Source of the DNA: Colias croceus
Lineage: Eukaryota; Arthropoda; Insecta; Lepidoptera; Pieridae
Length of the DNA: 64,000 nucleotides
Assembly (NCBI RefSeq): GCF_905220415.1
Contig: NC_059543.1
Span: 2,604,001-2,668,000, forward strand
Reading direction: 5' to 3'
Shown here: positions 11,862-21,920 of the stretch, one piece after another
Position numbering within the stretch: position 1 is the stretch's first letter
Layout of the letters: the number at the start of each line of letters is the position of its first letter
Program-made: the position numbers and the translations under genes
The notes under the pieces: generated by a model
What the model was told of the DNA's origin: nothing
Databases searched by the model: none
Seen by the model: only the letters and a program-made list of their open reading frames with translations

Positions 11862-12116
11862 TGTTCAACAAGCTGTGGGCGGGGGGTATCCTACAGACCA
11901 CTTATGTGTCCCGCGGCAGAACACCTCTGCGGACCCAAACCACGTGAGCGTCGTCGTCGTTGCCGTCTTAGACGATGTACCATACGCGCCTGTCCAGCTA
12001 AAGACGACACCCAATATTGTGACCTGTTTACTAGAGAACAACTTGCGAGGAACTGCGCTGTACCACCCTTTAGAAAGTATTGCTGTAATGCGTGTAAAAC
12101 TGTCGAACGGAATTAA
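11862..12116 (+). CDS. ADAMTS-family protease, last exon: TSP1 repeat 3 and PLAC domain, with stop codon
   Basis: The exon follows a TTTTCACAG acceptor in phase 0 and ends in TAA at 12114-12116 (84 residues). It opens with CSTSCGRGVSYRPLMC, completing TSP1 repeat 3, and continues through a strongly basic stretch (RERRRRCRLRRC). The PLAC domain follows: cysteines in ACPAKDD, QYCDLFTREQLARNC, FRKYCC and NAC, six in all, as in the protease-and-lacunin domain that closes ADAMTS2/3/14, papilin and lacunin. Three TSP1 repeats after the spacer plus PLAC is the ADAMTS2/3/14 layout, so a procollagen N-proteinase-like role in extracellular matrix is plausible but inferred. The basic run could also be a proprotein-convertase site or a heparin-binding patch. 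Confidence 0.9.
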   Translation, partial: CSTSCGRGVSYRPLMCPAAEHLCGPKPRERRRRCRLRRCTIRACPAKDDTQYCDLFTREQLARNCAVPPFRKYCCNACKTVERN

Positions 12117-12263
12117 ATAAATAAATAAAAAATATGAAAAATATTAAGGCAATCAAAACAAATTGTGTCAAAATTACCATTTATTTATAAAATACTGCAA
12201 TTTACAAAATAAACTTGGCAATTATCAATATAGTCCACTCAAAAAGTACTAGGGCAGCATAAC
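12117..12263 (+). terminator. 3' UTR and polyadenylation region of the ADAMTS gene
   Basis: AATAAA overlaps the stop codon (12116-12121) and is followed by further overlapping copies. A second AATAAA lies at 12208-12213. The second is better placed for normal cleavage, so the transcript probably ends near 12,225-12,240. Tandem copies of this 3' end follow directly. Confidence 0.55.
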
Positions 12264-12434
12264 CCCGCGGCCGTCTGCGACTGTGTACTACACGGGCCTG
12301 TGCCACTACTGATGACACTCCGTACCACTGACCTGTTCACTAGGGAAAAATTGGCAAGGGAACGGGAACGTGGAACGGAATTAGACAAAATAAATAATGA
12401 AAAATATAGGTATGTGCAATCAAAACAAAAGGAA
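12264..12434 (+). pseudogene. Decayed tandem copy 2 of the ADAMTS last-exon end (PLAC) plus 3' UTR, left part
   Basis: The segment realigns to the true last exon at an offset of about 309 bp. The coding match includes a decayed version of CPAKDDTQY (read here as CATTDDTPY). After a one-base insertion it reads DLFTREKLARE against DLFTREQLARN in the real exon. The part encoding the last PLAC cysteines is deleted, but the AAATAAATAATGAAAAATAT and GCAATCAAAACA stretches of the 3' UTR are kept. It cannot encode a working PLAC domain. A 470-bp MITE interrupts it at 12,442. Confidence 0.75.
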
Positions 12435-12442
12435 ATAATTAT

Positions 12443-12912
12443 TAGGGATGTAACGATACCGATACCGATACCGATATATCGGCCGATATAATCGGCAAGC
12501 CGATATATCGGTATCGCCGATATTAAAACAACCGATACCGATATCAAACAATTCAAAAAACCGCGCCCAATGAACGATGCGGGAGGCCGCCCGCGCGTGC
12601 GCACTTTGTTTTCTGAAAAAACTCTACCAATAGTAAACTTTTATTAGATACTGATTGTATGTGTATAACTTAAAGTTTAACTGACTTTGTAAAATAAATA
12701 GTTTTGTTGTTTTTTGATTTGGCATTTTTATTTAAAAGAATACGATTAACAGTTGAGTCTCTGTTAAATGTTGGTAACTTTTTATGCATAATTCACTATT
12801 TATTTTTCTACCAAGCCATCGATATCGGTATCGGTATCGGTATCGCCGATACATGATTACAAATATCGGTATCGGTATCGTATCGGCAAAATCATGTATC
12901 GTTACATCCCTA
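12443..12912. mobile_element. hAT-like non-autonomous MITE with 8-bp target duplication
   Basis: The ends are 17-bp perfect terminal inverted repeats (TAGGGATGTAACGATAC). The element is flanked on both sides by the identical 8-mer ATAATTAT (12435-12442 and 12913-12920). An 8-bp target duplication and a YAGGG terminus fit the hAT superfamily. Both subterminal regions carry iterated CGATAC/GTATCG hexamers, a likely transposase-binding array. There is no coding capacity. It sits inside the second tandem copy of the ADAMTS 3' end. Confidence 0.88.
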
Positions 12913-12920
12913 ATAATTAT

Positions 12921-13075
12921 ACACTTACAAAATAAACATAGTTATCAGATATCACTATAGTTACAGAGTACCAGGATATCATAACCCCGCTGGCGCCCAT
13001 TCCGTGTCTCATGACACGCAGTAGTTCGACTTGCGCAAGTTGATCGCAAGGGAACCACGACAAAATCGTGAAACA
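12921..13075 (+). pseudogene. Rest of tandem copy 2 and decayed tandem copy 3 of the ADAMTS 3' end
   Basis: After the MITE the 3' UTR match resumes (ACACTTACAAAATAAAC against the 3' UTR near 12,203). It runs into CATAACCCCGC, which also starts copy 2, and then a third, more decayed copy of the coding end. In one frame copy 3 reads DTQ, stop, FDLRKLIARE, against DTQYCDLFTREQLARN in the true exon. It is too diverged to be coding. Confidence 0.6.
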
Positions 13076-14121
13076 AATTCTATACTGAATTTAAAGCAAA
13101 TATATTGTTATGAATTCAGTATCAATACAAAATTAGAAATTGTTAGATGAATTGATTCGTATATTCAATGTTATGTCCCGTATTGATATGAGCAATTAAT
13201 GTATACCAAAGTAATTTGCTACATATACCAATAAATGATTCCAATTTCCTTTCATCTTTATTAGCTTTCATATTATTATTTAACGACTTTTCCTTTGAAA
13301 CCCACTGCTATACAATCTTATAGTTGCAAAAGAAAATAGAGATCAGTTATAAGTTTTTTAGGTATACTACATAAGGATTTTTTATTGTAAAGTATGCAAC
13401 AATGCCTAAGAATAATTATAAATCAATTATCACGTAAGAAATATTTTTTTAATTTGTTCTGGGTATAATAGGTTAATCGTGAACACGAGGTTTCTCATAA
13501 TACCATTTCTTTTAGCGAAAAAGTCGTGTTTTAATTACATTTAAAAAATGACGAAGACACCTGGAAGTAAAAATAATTTATAAAAAGAACTTGTGCTTTT
13601 GCAATTATCCTAATGCACCCTGTCAAGCTAAATACTCCATAAGCTGCCATTTGCCAACTATACTTAATTATTGTACTTTAATTAACGAAGTTTCCTTTCA
13701 TGTAACCTGTGAAAAACACGATTTAAAACAACTAATTTTATACACAAAAAATATTTAAAACTGTTCGCATTTAAGAAAATAAATATTTTTATCAAAAATT
13801 TGGGGAAAAGATAATGTTCAAAAAAAAACTGTCAACAAAAAATTCTCTAAGAATATCTTGAAAAATTGAATTCAAGAACAAAGTAACATCAAAATGGAAC
13901 AAATTAAGCTTCCAGAAGAATCTCTCTATATCTACAAACAGTATTGCGTTTTCTACTATTTTATAGGTTATTTATAAGTAGATTTAATTTTAATTATCAA
14001 TGTATTCAGGAACGAAGTGCCATAATTCAGTGTACACTTCCACTTTATAAAATAAATGTGCTAATCTAAAGATTGTTTTATTGAATCCGGACTAATTATT
14101 TCACACTACATACTACCTAAT
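13076..14121. other. AT-rich intergenic DNA, no gene seen
   Basis: Downstream of the ADAMTS tandem copies I see only AT-rich sequence with many stops in all frames and no recognisable repeat. Confidence 0.6.
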
Positions 14122-14330
14122 TCACCGCCTCCTTGGTACAGTGGTTGACGCGTGAGCGTACAACCGAGGGGTCCTGGGTTCGATTCCCGGTGGACACGCG
14201 GAAAAAAAATGGTAGGATACAGAAGGCTGATCACCTACTAGTGACTTGTCCCTAAAGAAAATCGATCAGTGAAACAGATGTATCCATACTAAATGCATCT
14301 GCCCCTTACCCCACTACGGGGACACGGGAC
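14122..14330 (+). mobile_element. tRNA-derived SINE
   Basis: The head carries a polymerase III box A-like TGGTACAGTGG (about 14134) and an exact box B GGTTCGATTCC (about 14178). A non-tRNA body follows, with ACTAGTGACTTGTCCC and CCCCACTACGGGGACACGGG. Similar TTCACACTACAxxx sequences flank both sides and may be target duplications. The tRNA-like part lacks a proper acceptor stem, so it is not a functional tRNA gene. Confidence 0.75.
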
Positions 14331-15423
14331 TTCACACTACACCACACTACCTACTTCCTAATAATTCTTTAGCCTGACTAGTTAACGGTTCAAATCAAAA
14401 AACTACATTTACATCCGAATATAGTGACTTATATCCATATTTATTAATATAGTTATGAAACATACATTTTCATTCTATCTAACTAGTTACACATTACACA
14501 TCTAAAAGACAAATATACATACAGAAAATAAACACTTTTCCAGAACAGTATCAAATTTGTACTTGTTATTTTCATTTATTATATTTTTCTTTATAAGAAA
14601 ATTGCCCAAGTAATAAAGTCCCGTATTACCCAACAATTCTCGAAAGTAAGCCTTCTTCATAAATCCAAAGTCATGTTTTTTTGAGCCTGAGATTTTTTCG
14701 AGTGATGAATCGACCTAAATAGATGTCACCTAAGGAAAAACGATTTAACGCTTGTCATGAGATAGACTAATCACGCTCCAGATTTTCCATTAGCATTTCT
14801 TTCTTATAAATTCACCCGTAATATCGAAGTGTTATTAAACTAAATAATATGTTATTTACTCTTTCAAAGTTCTCATATTCTGTTATGTGGATGTAAATTA
14901 TCCGTAGCTTTATCTACATAATTCATTATTGGAAACAATTTTCACCTAAAAGTTACGGAGACCGTAATCAGTACAAAATATACGCAAACCAAAGTTCAAC
15001 AATGTATAATAATCGATTACAGGTTCCCATTGATTTTATAGCCAAAGTGGGAGAAGTTAAACCCTGGTATATATTGGAACCTTACATCCTTGTATTTGGG
15101 TCGAAAATAGAATAGCAAGTCAACAGCAGATTCCAGTAAATCAAGTATATAGCGATACTGAAACTGGCTACCTACATTATGACGGCAGCTGCGAACAAAG
15201 AGCAAACGGAAAGAAAATCAACGAGATGTGTTCAAAGGAAAGTGCTGCATAAAATGAAAAAAAACCAATACTCTCTTTATGCCTCGAACTTGTACAATAT
15301 ATTTTATGGTAAGGTTCATCCGATATCGAAGTTTCATCTTTTTCCATAATACATTGTAGGTACATACATGAGGCGACTCGTAAAAAATTTCTGATATTTT
15401 AATATTAAGGCAAAACAAACATT
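14331..15423. other. Intergenic DNA, no gene seen
   Basis: AT-rich with several short overlapping minus-strand ORFs (15017-15418). They share no recognisable motif and are probably chance. Confidence 0.5.
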
Positions 15424-15424
15424 A

Positions 15425-15798
15425 AGGGCTCCTGTACACGATGCCGCCGCCGCGCCGATACCGCGCCGCCACCGCGCCTCTACGCTGTGTATACGTTCGC
15501 GACCGCACCGCCCCCGCGCCGACGCCGCACCGCCACCGCGCCGCCATTCGCCACTGTTTGACTTTGCCTATTCCATTACCATGATAGGTTACTTAAAATT
15601 AAGTGCATAGTGCATACATGCGCATATTACGTTGGCGGCCGGTAATGCGGAATAGGCAAAGTCAAACAGTGGCGAATGGCGGCGCGGTGGCGGTGCGGCG
15701 TCGGCGCGGGGGCGGTGCGGTCGCGAACGTATACACAGCGTAGAGGCGCGGTGGCGGCGCGGTATCGGCGCGGCGGCGGCATCGTGTACAGGAGCCCT
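15425..15798. mobile_element. GC-rich long-inverted-repeat MITE
   Basis: The two arms (15426-15590 and 15641-15797) are reverse complements over almost their whole length of about 160 bp, separated by a 50-bp AT-richer loop. The ends read AGGGCTCCTGTACACGATGC, and the flanks are TTA on the left and TTA/TA on the right, suggesting a TA or TTA target duplication. The arms are dominated by GCCGCCGCGCCG-type runs, unlike anything around them. There is no coding capacity. Confidence 0.8.
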
Positions 15799-17403
15799 TA
15801 TTTATTTGTGTATCTATTAATTATAAAATAAAAGCTAAATGAGTAATTATAAATATTATATAATAAATATTAAATTAGTAGATAATATTGTTCGATTACC
15901 CAAATCCGATGGTACAATCAAAATATCAATTCAATACATTAAGTATAGAAACATTTAAGTATAAAAAATTGTTATAACATTTAAGTATAGAAAATTGTTA
16001 TAATATTTAATCGACTTCCCAATTTTTTTTAAGCATTTTGTCCTGAGATCAATAAGTTATCTTCGTAATGGTCCCCAAAACGAATATTCATAATTTGACA
16101 GCGCGCCTCTCAATTTATGGGATTTCACTTAGAAAACAATGAAACTCAGCTAAATTTCGACCCTTGTCTAATATTTAATTTATTGGTGAACACTTCTTTC
16201 TTTCTTTGTAATTGCAGAATTTTACAAGAAATCCTTCTTGTTGCTATAAAATATAACTTTATATTATATTTGTCCTAACGATATCCAGCGTATCTTTAGT
16301 TGCTGGTGTTTTTGAGGATGACCGGTAAATCCAATAATGTTATTAACACGTAAAGCGCTCGTGATTTTCGAAACAATAAAAAACTATAATATTATATGAA
16401 AGCTTTTATGAACATGCCATGATATAGAATAGAATAGAACTGCTGCTTTATAAGATATCATGGTAATCCCCCATAATATTTCATACACTAATTACACTAT
16501 ACAAACTTACAATGAAATGATTCTTTAAAAGAATATCACGGTGGTATTTACGGAGGTAGGTAACAAGACATCATTTATCCCCTATGGGGAAATACTAAAA
16601 TAATTTTAACTACTTATATTCTAAATGACAAAACAGAAAAGTAATATCTATGTGTATTTATCAAGGTATTTATAGACAATCTAATACGCAAAGTGCGTTG
16701 ATGAGGCAATTAAGATTTGCATAAATAAAGTGAAATAAATACTCCTTTGAGTTCTCCATTGCTACGGATTAAGATTACCCTCTACAGACCGTTGTTGATT
16801 CATATTTGATTCTGTAAATTGCTGTACCAAGAAATTTATTTTCTAGAAATATGTAATGAATGTTCCGCGGAGGTTCTATCAAAGCCGTTATAATTCTCTG
16901 TGTATAAAATTAGTATCTAGAAACTCGACATTAATATAAAATTATTTAACATATCAGGATCTACTGCTTACATTTTTTACATATTATTTTATTAGAATCA
17001 TAGATTTACCATTAATTAAGATCAAATGGAGGGATTCGATATCAAAGCGAAAACTGACATCAAATTATTTCAACCTCAATTTTAAACTATGTATAATTAC
17101 TATGAAACAGGTCGAAATGGAAATTAATTGCAAATAGTGTAATTGGGCTTGTACAGTTTCCATGTACTACCGCAGAGCCATTAGTTGAATGTCGTACTCA
17201 CTAAGTTATTTATTACAAAATTATTGGCGCGGTTTCACGCTTTTAATATATAAATCGTTAATGACATAAATTATATGATTACACATAAAATATAAAAGAT
17301 ATTGACTTAAATTAATTGTAATAGGTACTAAGCTTCTGACTGGCTCACATGATAAAGCTTTTACTTCGTCTAGGACGACACAAATAAATCTAAAATGTAA
17401 TTG
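15799..17403. other. AT-rich intergenic DNA, no gene seen
   Basis: No ORF, repeat copy or RNA gene that I can support. Confidence 0.5.
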
Positions 17404-17794
17404 AAGTGAAACTTCTTGGTTCTTCTATCGGGGTTGGAAAAAAATTTAGTATAACATTTTTTCGTTACGCGTGACATTTTTCCGTTACGCGCCATCTTTT
17501 TCTTATCCCTACCACGCGTGATTCAACGTATTTCTGTTAAGTCGCATATAGTAAATTATTTTTTAAAAGTAAGGTCATAAAAAAGTTTCACTTCTTACGT
17601 GTGTACACGTACACGCACACATTTTTTATTTTTAAAGTGAAACTTTTATTACATCGTCTCAAACTTTTTGCTCTGTGTAGCGACTAGCGCATGTCGCGTG
17701 ACGGTCGAACCGTACGATAATTATCGTACAAATACGATAATTTTGTGCCTAAGTTTCACTTTTACCGTGGTTTCATAAAACCACACAACATTTT
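17404..17794. repeat. AGTGAAACTT dispersed repeat, copy 1
   Basis: The part 17635-17794 matches 48506-48680. Both start AAAGTGAAACTTTTATTACA, contain GCATGTCGCGTGACG and CGATAATTATCGTACAAATA, and end TTTCACTTTTACCGTGG, so the ends form a short inverted repeat. Copy 1 has an extra left part (17404-17634) with another GAAGTGAAACTTCTTGG and two GTTACGCG motifs. The class is unknown; it may be a MITE. Confidence 0.6.
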
Positions 17795-17987
17795 GTTTAT
17801 TTTTAGGATTAGGCATAAAAAACGTACTCAAAAGGATTTACGAATTTTTGCAGTTATTCCGTCGAAACACAAAGGTTTTCCATGGCAGGTAAATCTCGAC
17901 ATTTTTAGGTCAGCCGTCGTTTGTACTATGAATCATTGGATCAATATTTTTAAAGGCAATCTCGAACCGTGTTAATCCAAGACTCAC

Positions 17988-18113
17988 AAATATTTGCTGA
18001 TTAGTGTAACAAGATCCTGTCAGTAACGTGAGAAAGTAATCTGTCATGTTTGCATCGTATAAATAGCTGCCGATCATTTTTGTAGCCTCTGACAAGCGAG
18101 TCGTGAACGTGTG
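17988..18113 (-). CDS. Candidate internal exon of an unidentified minus-strand gene
   Basis: On the minus strand a strong pyrimidine tract (ATTTTTTCCTTTTATTCC) and CAG acceptor precede position 18113, and a perfect GTGAGT donor follows 17988. Between them are exactly 42 open codons, phase 0 at both ends. The product begins HTFTTRLSEATKMIGSYLYD and continues ANMTDYFLTLLTGSCYTNQQ, IF. The composition looks like a real protein (no simple repeats, two possible hydrophobic strands, one Cys). I do not recognise the family, and no partner exon was found nearby. It could be chance. Confidence 0.35.
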
Positions 18114-18459
18114 CTGAGGCGAAGGAATAAAAGGAAAAAATTATAAGCATATTTTTGTAGCGATTAAACAGTTAAGTATTTACTTAGCCAGACCGTGGTT
18201 TAGTGATTCACAAAGGACTCTCGTGAACGGCTCTTTGATAACTTATGTGGATCACTTACTTTTATTTACGATTCTGTTTCGTTTATTTTTATAAAGCCAG
18301 AATTAATACAGTGGAAATAGAATAGAAAGCTTAGACTAAGATTATAATATGATGAGGATAGAAAGATTATATATAATATATATATTTTTAGTTGAACCCC
18401 ACGTCAAAGGCCCTCGTCACAAAAAAATACTCGCTAAATTCTAGATAAATAATTGAATC
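18114..18459. other. AT-rich DNA, no gene seen
   Basis: It contains the pyrimidine tract serving the candidate exon and otherwise nothing I can support. Confidence 0.5.
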
Positions 18460-18673
18460 CAGGGGTTCCCAAACTGTGCGCCGCGGCGTCGTTGTTCGCC
18501 GTAGAATTGGAGGCGCGCGGCGCCGCGCCGTGAGTCGATTTGCTCATACTCGCGAGTACGTTTTTTGAGCACTTTAATCGCTAGGTTGGGTGGGTAGGAC
18601 GCCGCGGCCGCGGCTGTGACATAATACTTTACATGAATCTGCGCCGCGAGCTGAAAAAGATTGGGAACCCCTG
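18460..18673. mobile_element. hAT-like MITE
   Basis: The element starts CAGGGGTTCCCAAACTG and ends TTGGGAACCCCTG, a 13-bp perfect inverted terminus of the CAGGGGTTCxCAAxCT type seen in hAT-derived MITEs. The inside is GC-rich (GCGCGCGGCGCCGCGCCG). A matching 8-bp target duplication is not evident, so the insertion is probably old. The ORF here is an artefact of the element. Confidence 0.75.
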
Positions 18674-19942
18674 AATTATTATCTATTATTGTAGATATTT
18701 TAAGACACACAAAAGTATTGTTAAGAAACAGGTTAGATATTTCAAATATCAACTAAAATCAAGGATACTTTGCTATCTATTAATCATATTCGTCAATTCT
18801 AAAAGCTGGCGATACGTGTTAAGAACAAACAATAAACAATGTAATCATAGACAATAGAACGGCTGTGAATCCACAGATTATATTCAATGGAGCTTAAATC
18901 AATGGGATAGCCATGGGATTGACAGCGGTGCTCTTATCAATTGAATTACTCGTATCTGGGTTCTTTTTATAGATTTAATGTAAAATTTCTGCTGTTTGTG
19001 AGATATTTTGTCTTATCTTTAAAATACCACCTGGAGACATTTCCACCCAGATATTAAATGCATAAACATTAAAAAAGGTAGCACTATAGTTAATAGAGAC
19101 TTGATTTACATTATTTAATTTAGGAAAAACAAATTTTAGATCAAATTGCTTTGGATAATTTAATCTTAAAGCTGATTGAATAAGGCGATAGTTTAATATC
19201 CGACATAAAGTGCTTCGACGTCTTCCAAAAGTAGCAAAAGGTATTGCACCAGGAGAGAAATATTATAATAATTTTATCCAAAAGCTTTCCACAGAACTTA
19301 TATTTAACAGATTCACATACACAAGTAAAAACGCAAACTTTCAAACACATTGTAACACAAATAAAACACATACACATTGTGACAATTACTACAATGTAGA
19401 AATCGCTATAAAAAGATATGAAAATGGCAGGTTACCGATAAGAGCAAATCTAGAGACTTCTATAAAGGCCTTTTGACGGTCACAAAATGGATTTAAATCA
19501 GTGTGATCCGCTCCACACGACACATTGATATTCTCAACCCATTCTATTTGATTAAATCGAACACAATAGAACATGGACGACAAGCTTATATTTTGGGGAC
19601 AGATTTTATAATGGCTTTCGATATTCGACGGAATATGAATTTTACCTTTTTGCCAATTATTATTGTAACATTTTACAATAGGTATACATTATTTTCGAGA
19701 TTATTCGTTACGATTAATGAAATAATGTATGTTCAGTTGGGTCCATCATCAATAATCAATAATCTCTTCATTGACTAAAGTGATAAGGTTCCAATTACCT
19801 AATCATTTAGCTCAGCCCGGTACTAATTTTATTGCTTTTCTCCAATACATTTCTCTAGACGAAGAAACAAGGCTAAGATAGTAAACCCATTATAATTATT
19901 AACATCCTTGCTCTACACACTGATTTCATTATTAATAATTAA
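18674..19942. other. Intergenic DNA, no gene supported
   Basis: Overlapping ORFs at 19141-19778 on both strands are 60-90 residues long with no recognisable motif. I treat them as chance. Confidence 0.5.
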
Positions 19943-20102
19943 TCTATACTAATTTTATAAAGCTGTTGAGTTCGTTTGTTTATTTCAACAATCTGATTTT
20001 AATAATTTTTTGACCGTTGGATATTAAAGTGATATCTGAGTGCTACAGACTATAATATTATAGAGGCGGGCAAAGCTGAGACGGACCGCTAGTTATTTAG
20101 AA
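19943..20102 (+). mobile_element. Degraded Helitron-like element (family A)
   Basis: TCTATACTAATTTTATAAAG at the start and CGGGCAAAGCTGAGACGGAC, CGCTAGTT at the end are recognisable; the middle has diverged. Confidence 0.6.
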
Positions 20103-21469
20103 TTATGAATTACACTATACAGAACAAAAATTACTATCGATTACTGTTAGACATAAAACTGAAACTTTCTATAAGGTAACTGAATGTTGGTTTAAAGTCG
20201 AAAGCAATTAACTTATTAAGGTCACCTATGTGATTATCCAATTAATGTCTATCGCTTTATTACATACGTTACGTTATATAACATTATCCGAGGTCGGATA
20301 ACTAGTAACACGGTTTGGGTCCACCACTATAAATGTCAAATCAGAGGAGAAATTACAATGCATTGTGAGTATCCCTTTGTCGTACCAAAATCGATAGAGG
20401 GTTGTTATGGAGACCCAATTTGGCTAGCTTGTGGCTAGTTTTCTTTAGGGACATAAAAATTCAAATAAAGCCAACGTAAAATTTCCCAAAGCTTTCAGGT
20501 TTTCAAAAAAATTGGCGTTAATAACATTCCTTTGAAAATATGTAAAAGTTGTAGAACCCATAATTCCCTTGCAAGTAAAGAACACGCAAGCATTTACATA
20601 CCTCAAAGAACATTGTAGCGCTATGTATACATTATGTTATGTATTATTCAAAGGAAAATGCAATTTCAAAGCGTTAGCCTAGATAAGGTGGCTCAGGGGA
20701 CGCCGCAAATGGAAGTTATAGGTTGTTAGCGTTACTAGATTGCAAAATAAGATGTTTCTATAACTATCGAGGTAACAAGGAATGAATCAGTTTAATATTA
20801 AAATTATCCATACTCATACATAAGTGAAAATTGTGTATATTAATATTAAACATAGGTAGGTACATACAGTTTACAAATGATAGTCATAAACGATAATTTA
20901 CTACACACATTGAAATATGAAGTTTACATTTGCTCGTACTTTGGGTTATCTAAACTAAGCAAAAGTGTTATAAAGTTTTTATTTGCATGAAGCACTTTTG
21001 CAATATCTCCCTTCAATGTTTCGATAGGATCTACAAAATAGCGGATCCATGCGAGTATGTTGCTTTGACTGTTAAAACCATGGAATTGACATCAAAAAAA
21101 TTATTAACCAGAAACCAGTAACTCTTTTTAGTGTCAAATAATTGAAGCAGATTTTTTCATCGGATGGTAACGCAAGGTATCGCATTTTTCATCCAATTAT
21201 TTAGATCAAACGAGCGAATGCTAATTCTAGAAGCCCACTATGTTAAATTCTTTTAGTATTAACCTGCGTACTTAGAGCTTTTTTATTGTTCTTAGTGCAT
21301 TCGAATATACACTAAAAGATCACGAAAGAATGCTCGTGCTCTAGTTTTAGCTCTATGTTCGTTTGATGTAAACGTATCGTTAGAGACTACAATGGAAAAC
21401 CTATACGAAACAACTCTTTGTGTAATATTATGTGCTTCACGTGCATACAGTGCAATTAAAAATTTAACT
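20103..21469. other. Intergenic DNA, no gene seen
   Basis: AT-rich. A minus-strand reading frame of about 60 codons (21292-21481) is cut by the LINE insertion; I see no family resemblance in it. Confidence 0.5.
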
Positions 21470-21481
21470 ACTTGCGAATAT

Positions 21482-21920
21482 TTATTTATTAACTCCGCCA
21501 ATGACGGTCCCAAGCCCGTATGCAAAAGGAGGAGGGTTGGCTGAGAGGTGACCGAGCCAGCTGTAAAAGGTCAACGTCGAGTATCGGGCGACGGTTAATT
21601 AACCCGACAATGATAGCTTAACCAGCTTGAATAAGTGAGGGTAGGAAATGACCTTCACAACCCGCAACTCTTAGTACTTTTCCTATGGAATCGGGGGCCT
21701 TGGCTTAATCGCCCGGGCTACGAGGTAGAAAACCTCTTTAAAAAGTCACCCCAATCTTAAGGTGGGATACGCGCCAATAAGATGCATGGCTTGCGGGAGG
21801 CAAGTTACTAGCGCCAACCTCGTCGGACCCGGCTAACGACGTTGTATACGTGCCTTCACTGGGGAATGGGCGTCACCCCTAGTGTGACGGTTATAAATCG
21901 ACCCTACTCGTGGGAACAAA
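21482..21920 (+). promoter_or_regulatory. LINE 5' UTR, probable internal promoter
   Basis: About 440 bp of GC-richer, ORF-poor sequence lies between the target duplication and the ORF1 start. Jockey-group LINEs carry their RNA polymerase II promoter here. I see no TATA box, as expected for this group. Confidence 0.5.

Noticed and set aside
12239..12604. 121-codon minus-strand ORF
   Set aside because: It crosses the tandem 3' end copy and the hAT-like MITE; its sequence is explained by the GATACC iterations and has no family resemblance.
14122..14200. A possible tRNA gene (box A and exact box B)
   Set aside because: No proper acceptor stem or anticodon arm could be formed, and a typical SINE body follows, so it is a SINE head.
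21292..21525. 77-codon minus-strand ORF at the LINE insertion site
   Set aside because: Part of it is LINE 5' UTR; the pre-insertion frame is bounded by stops and has no convincing splice acceptor or motif.
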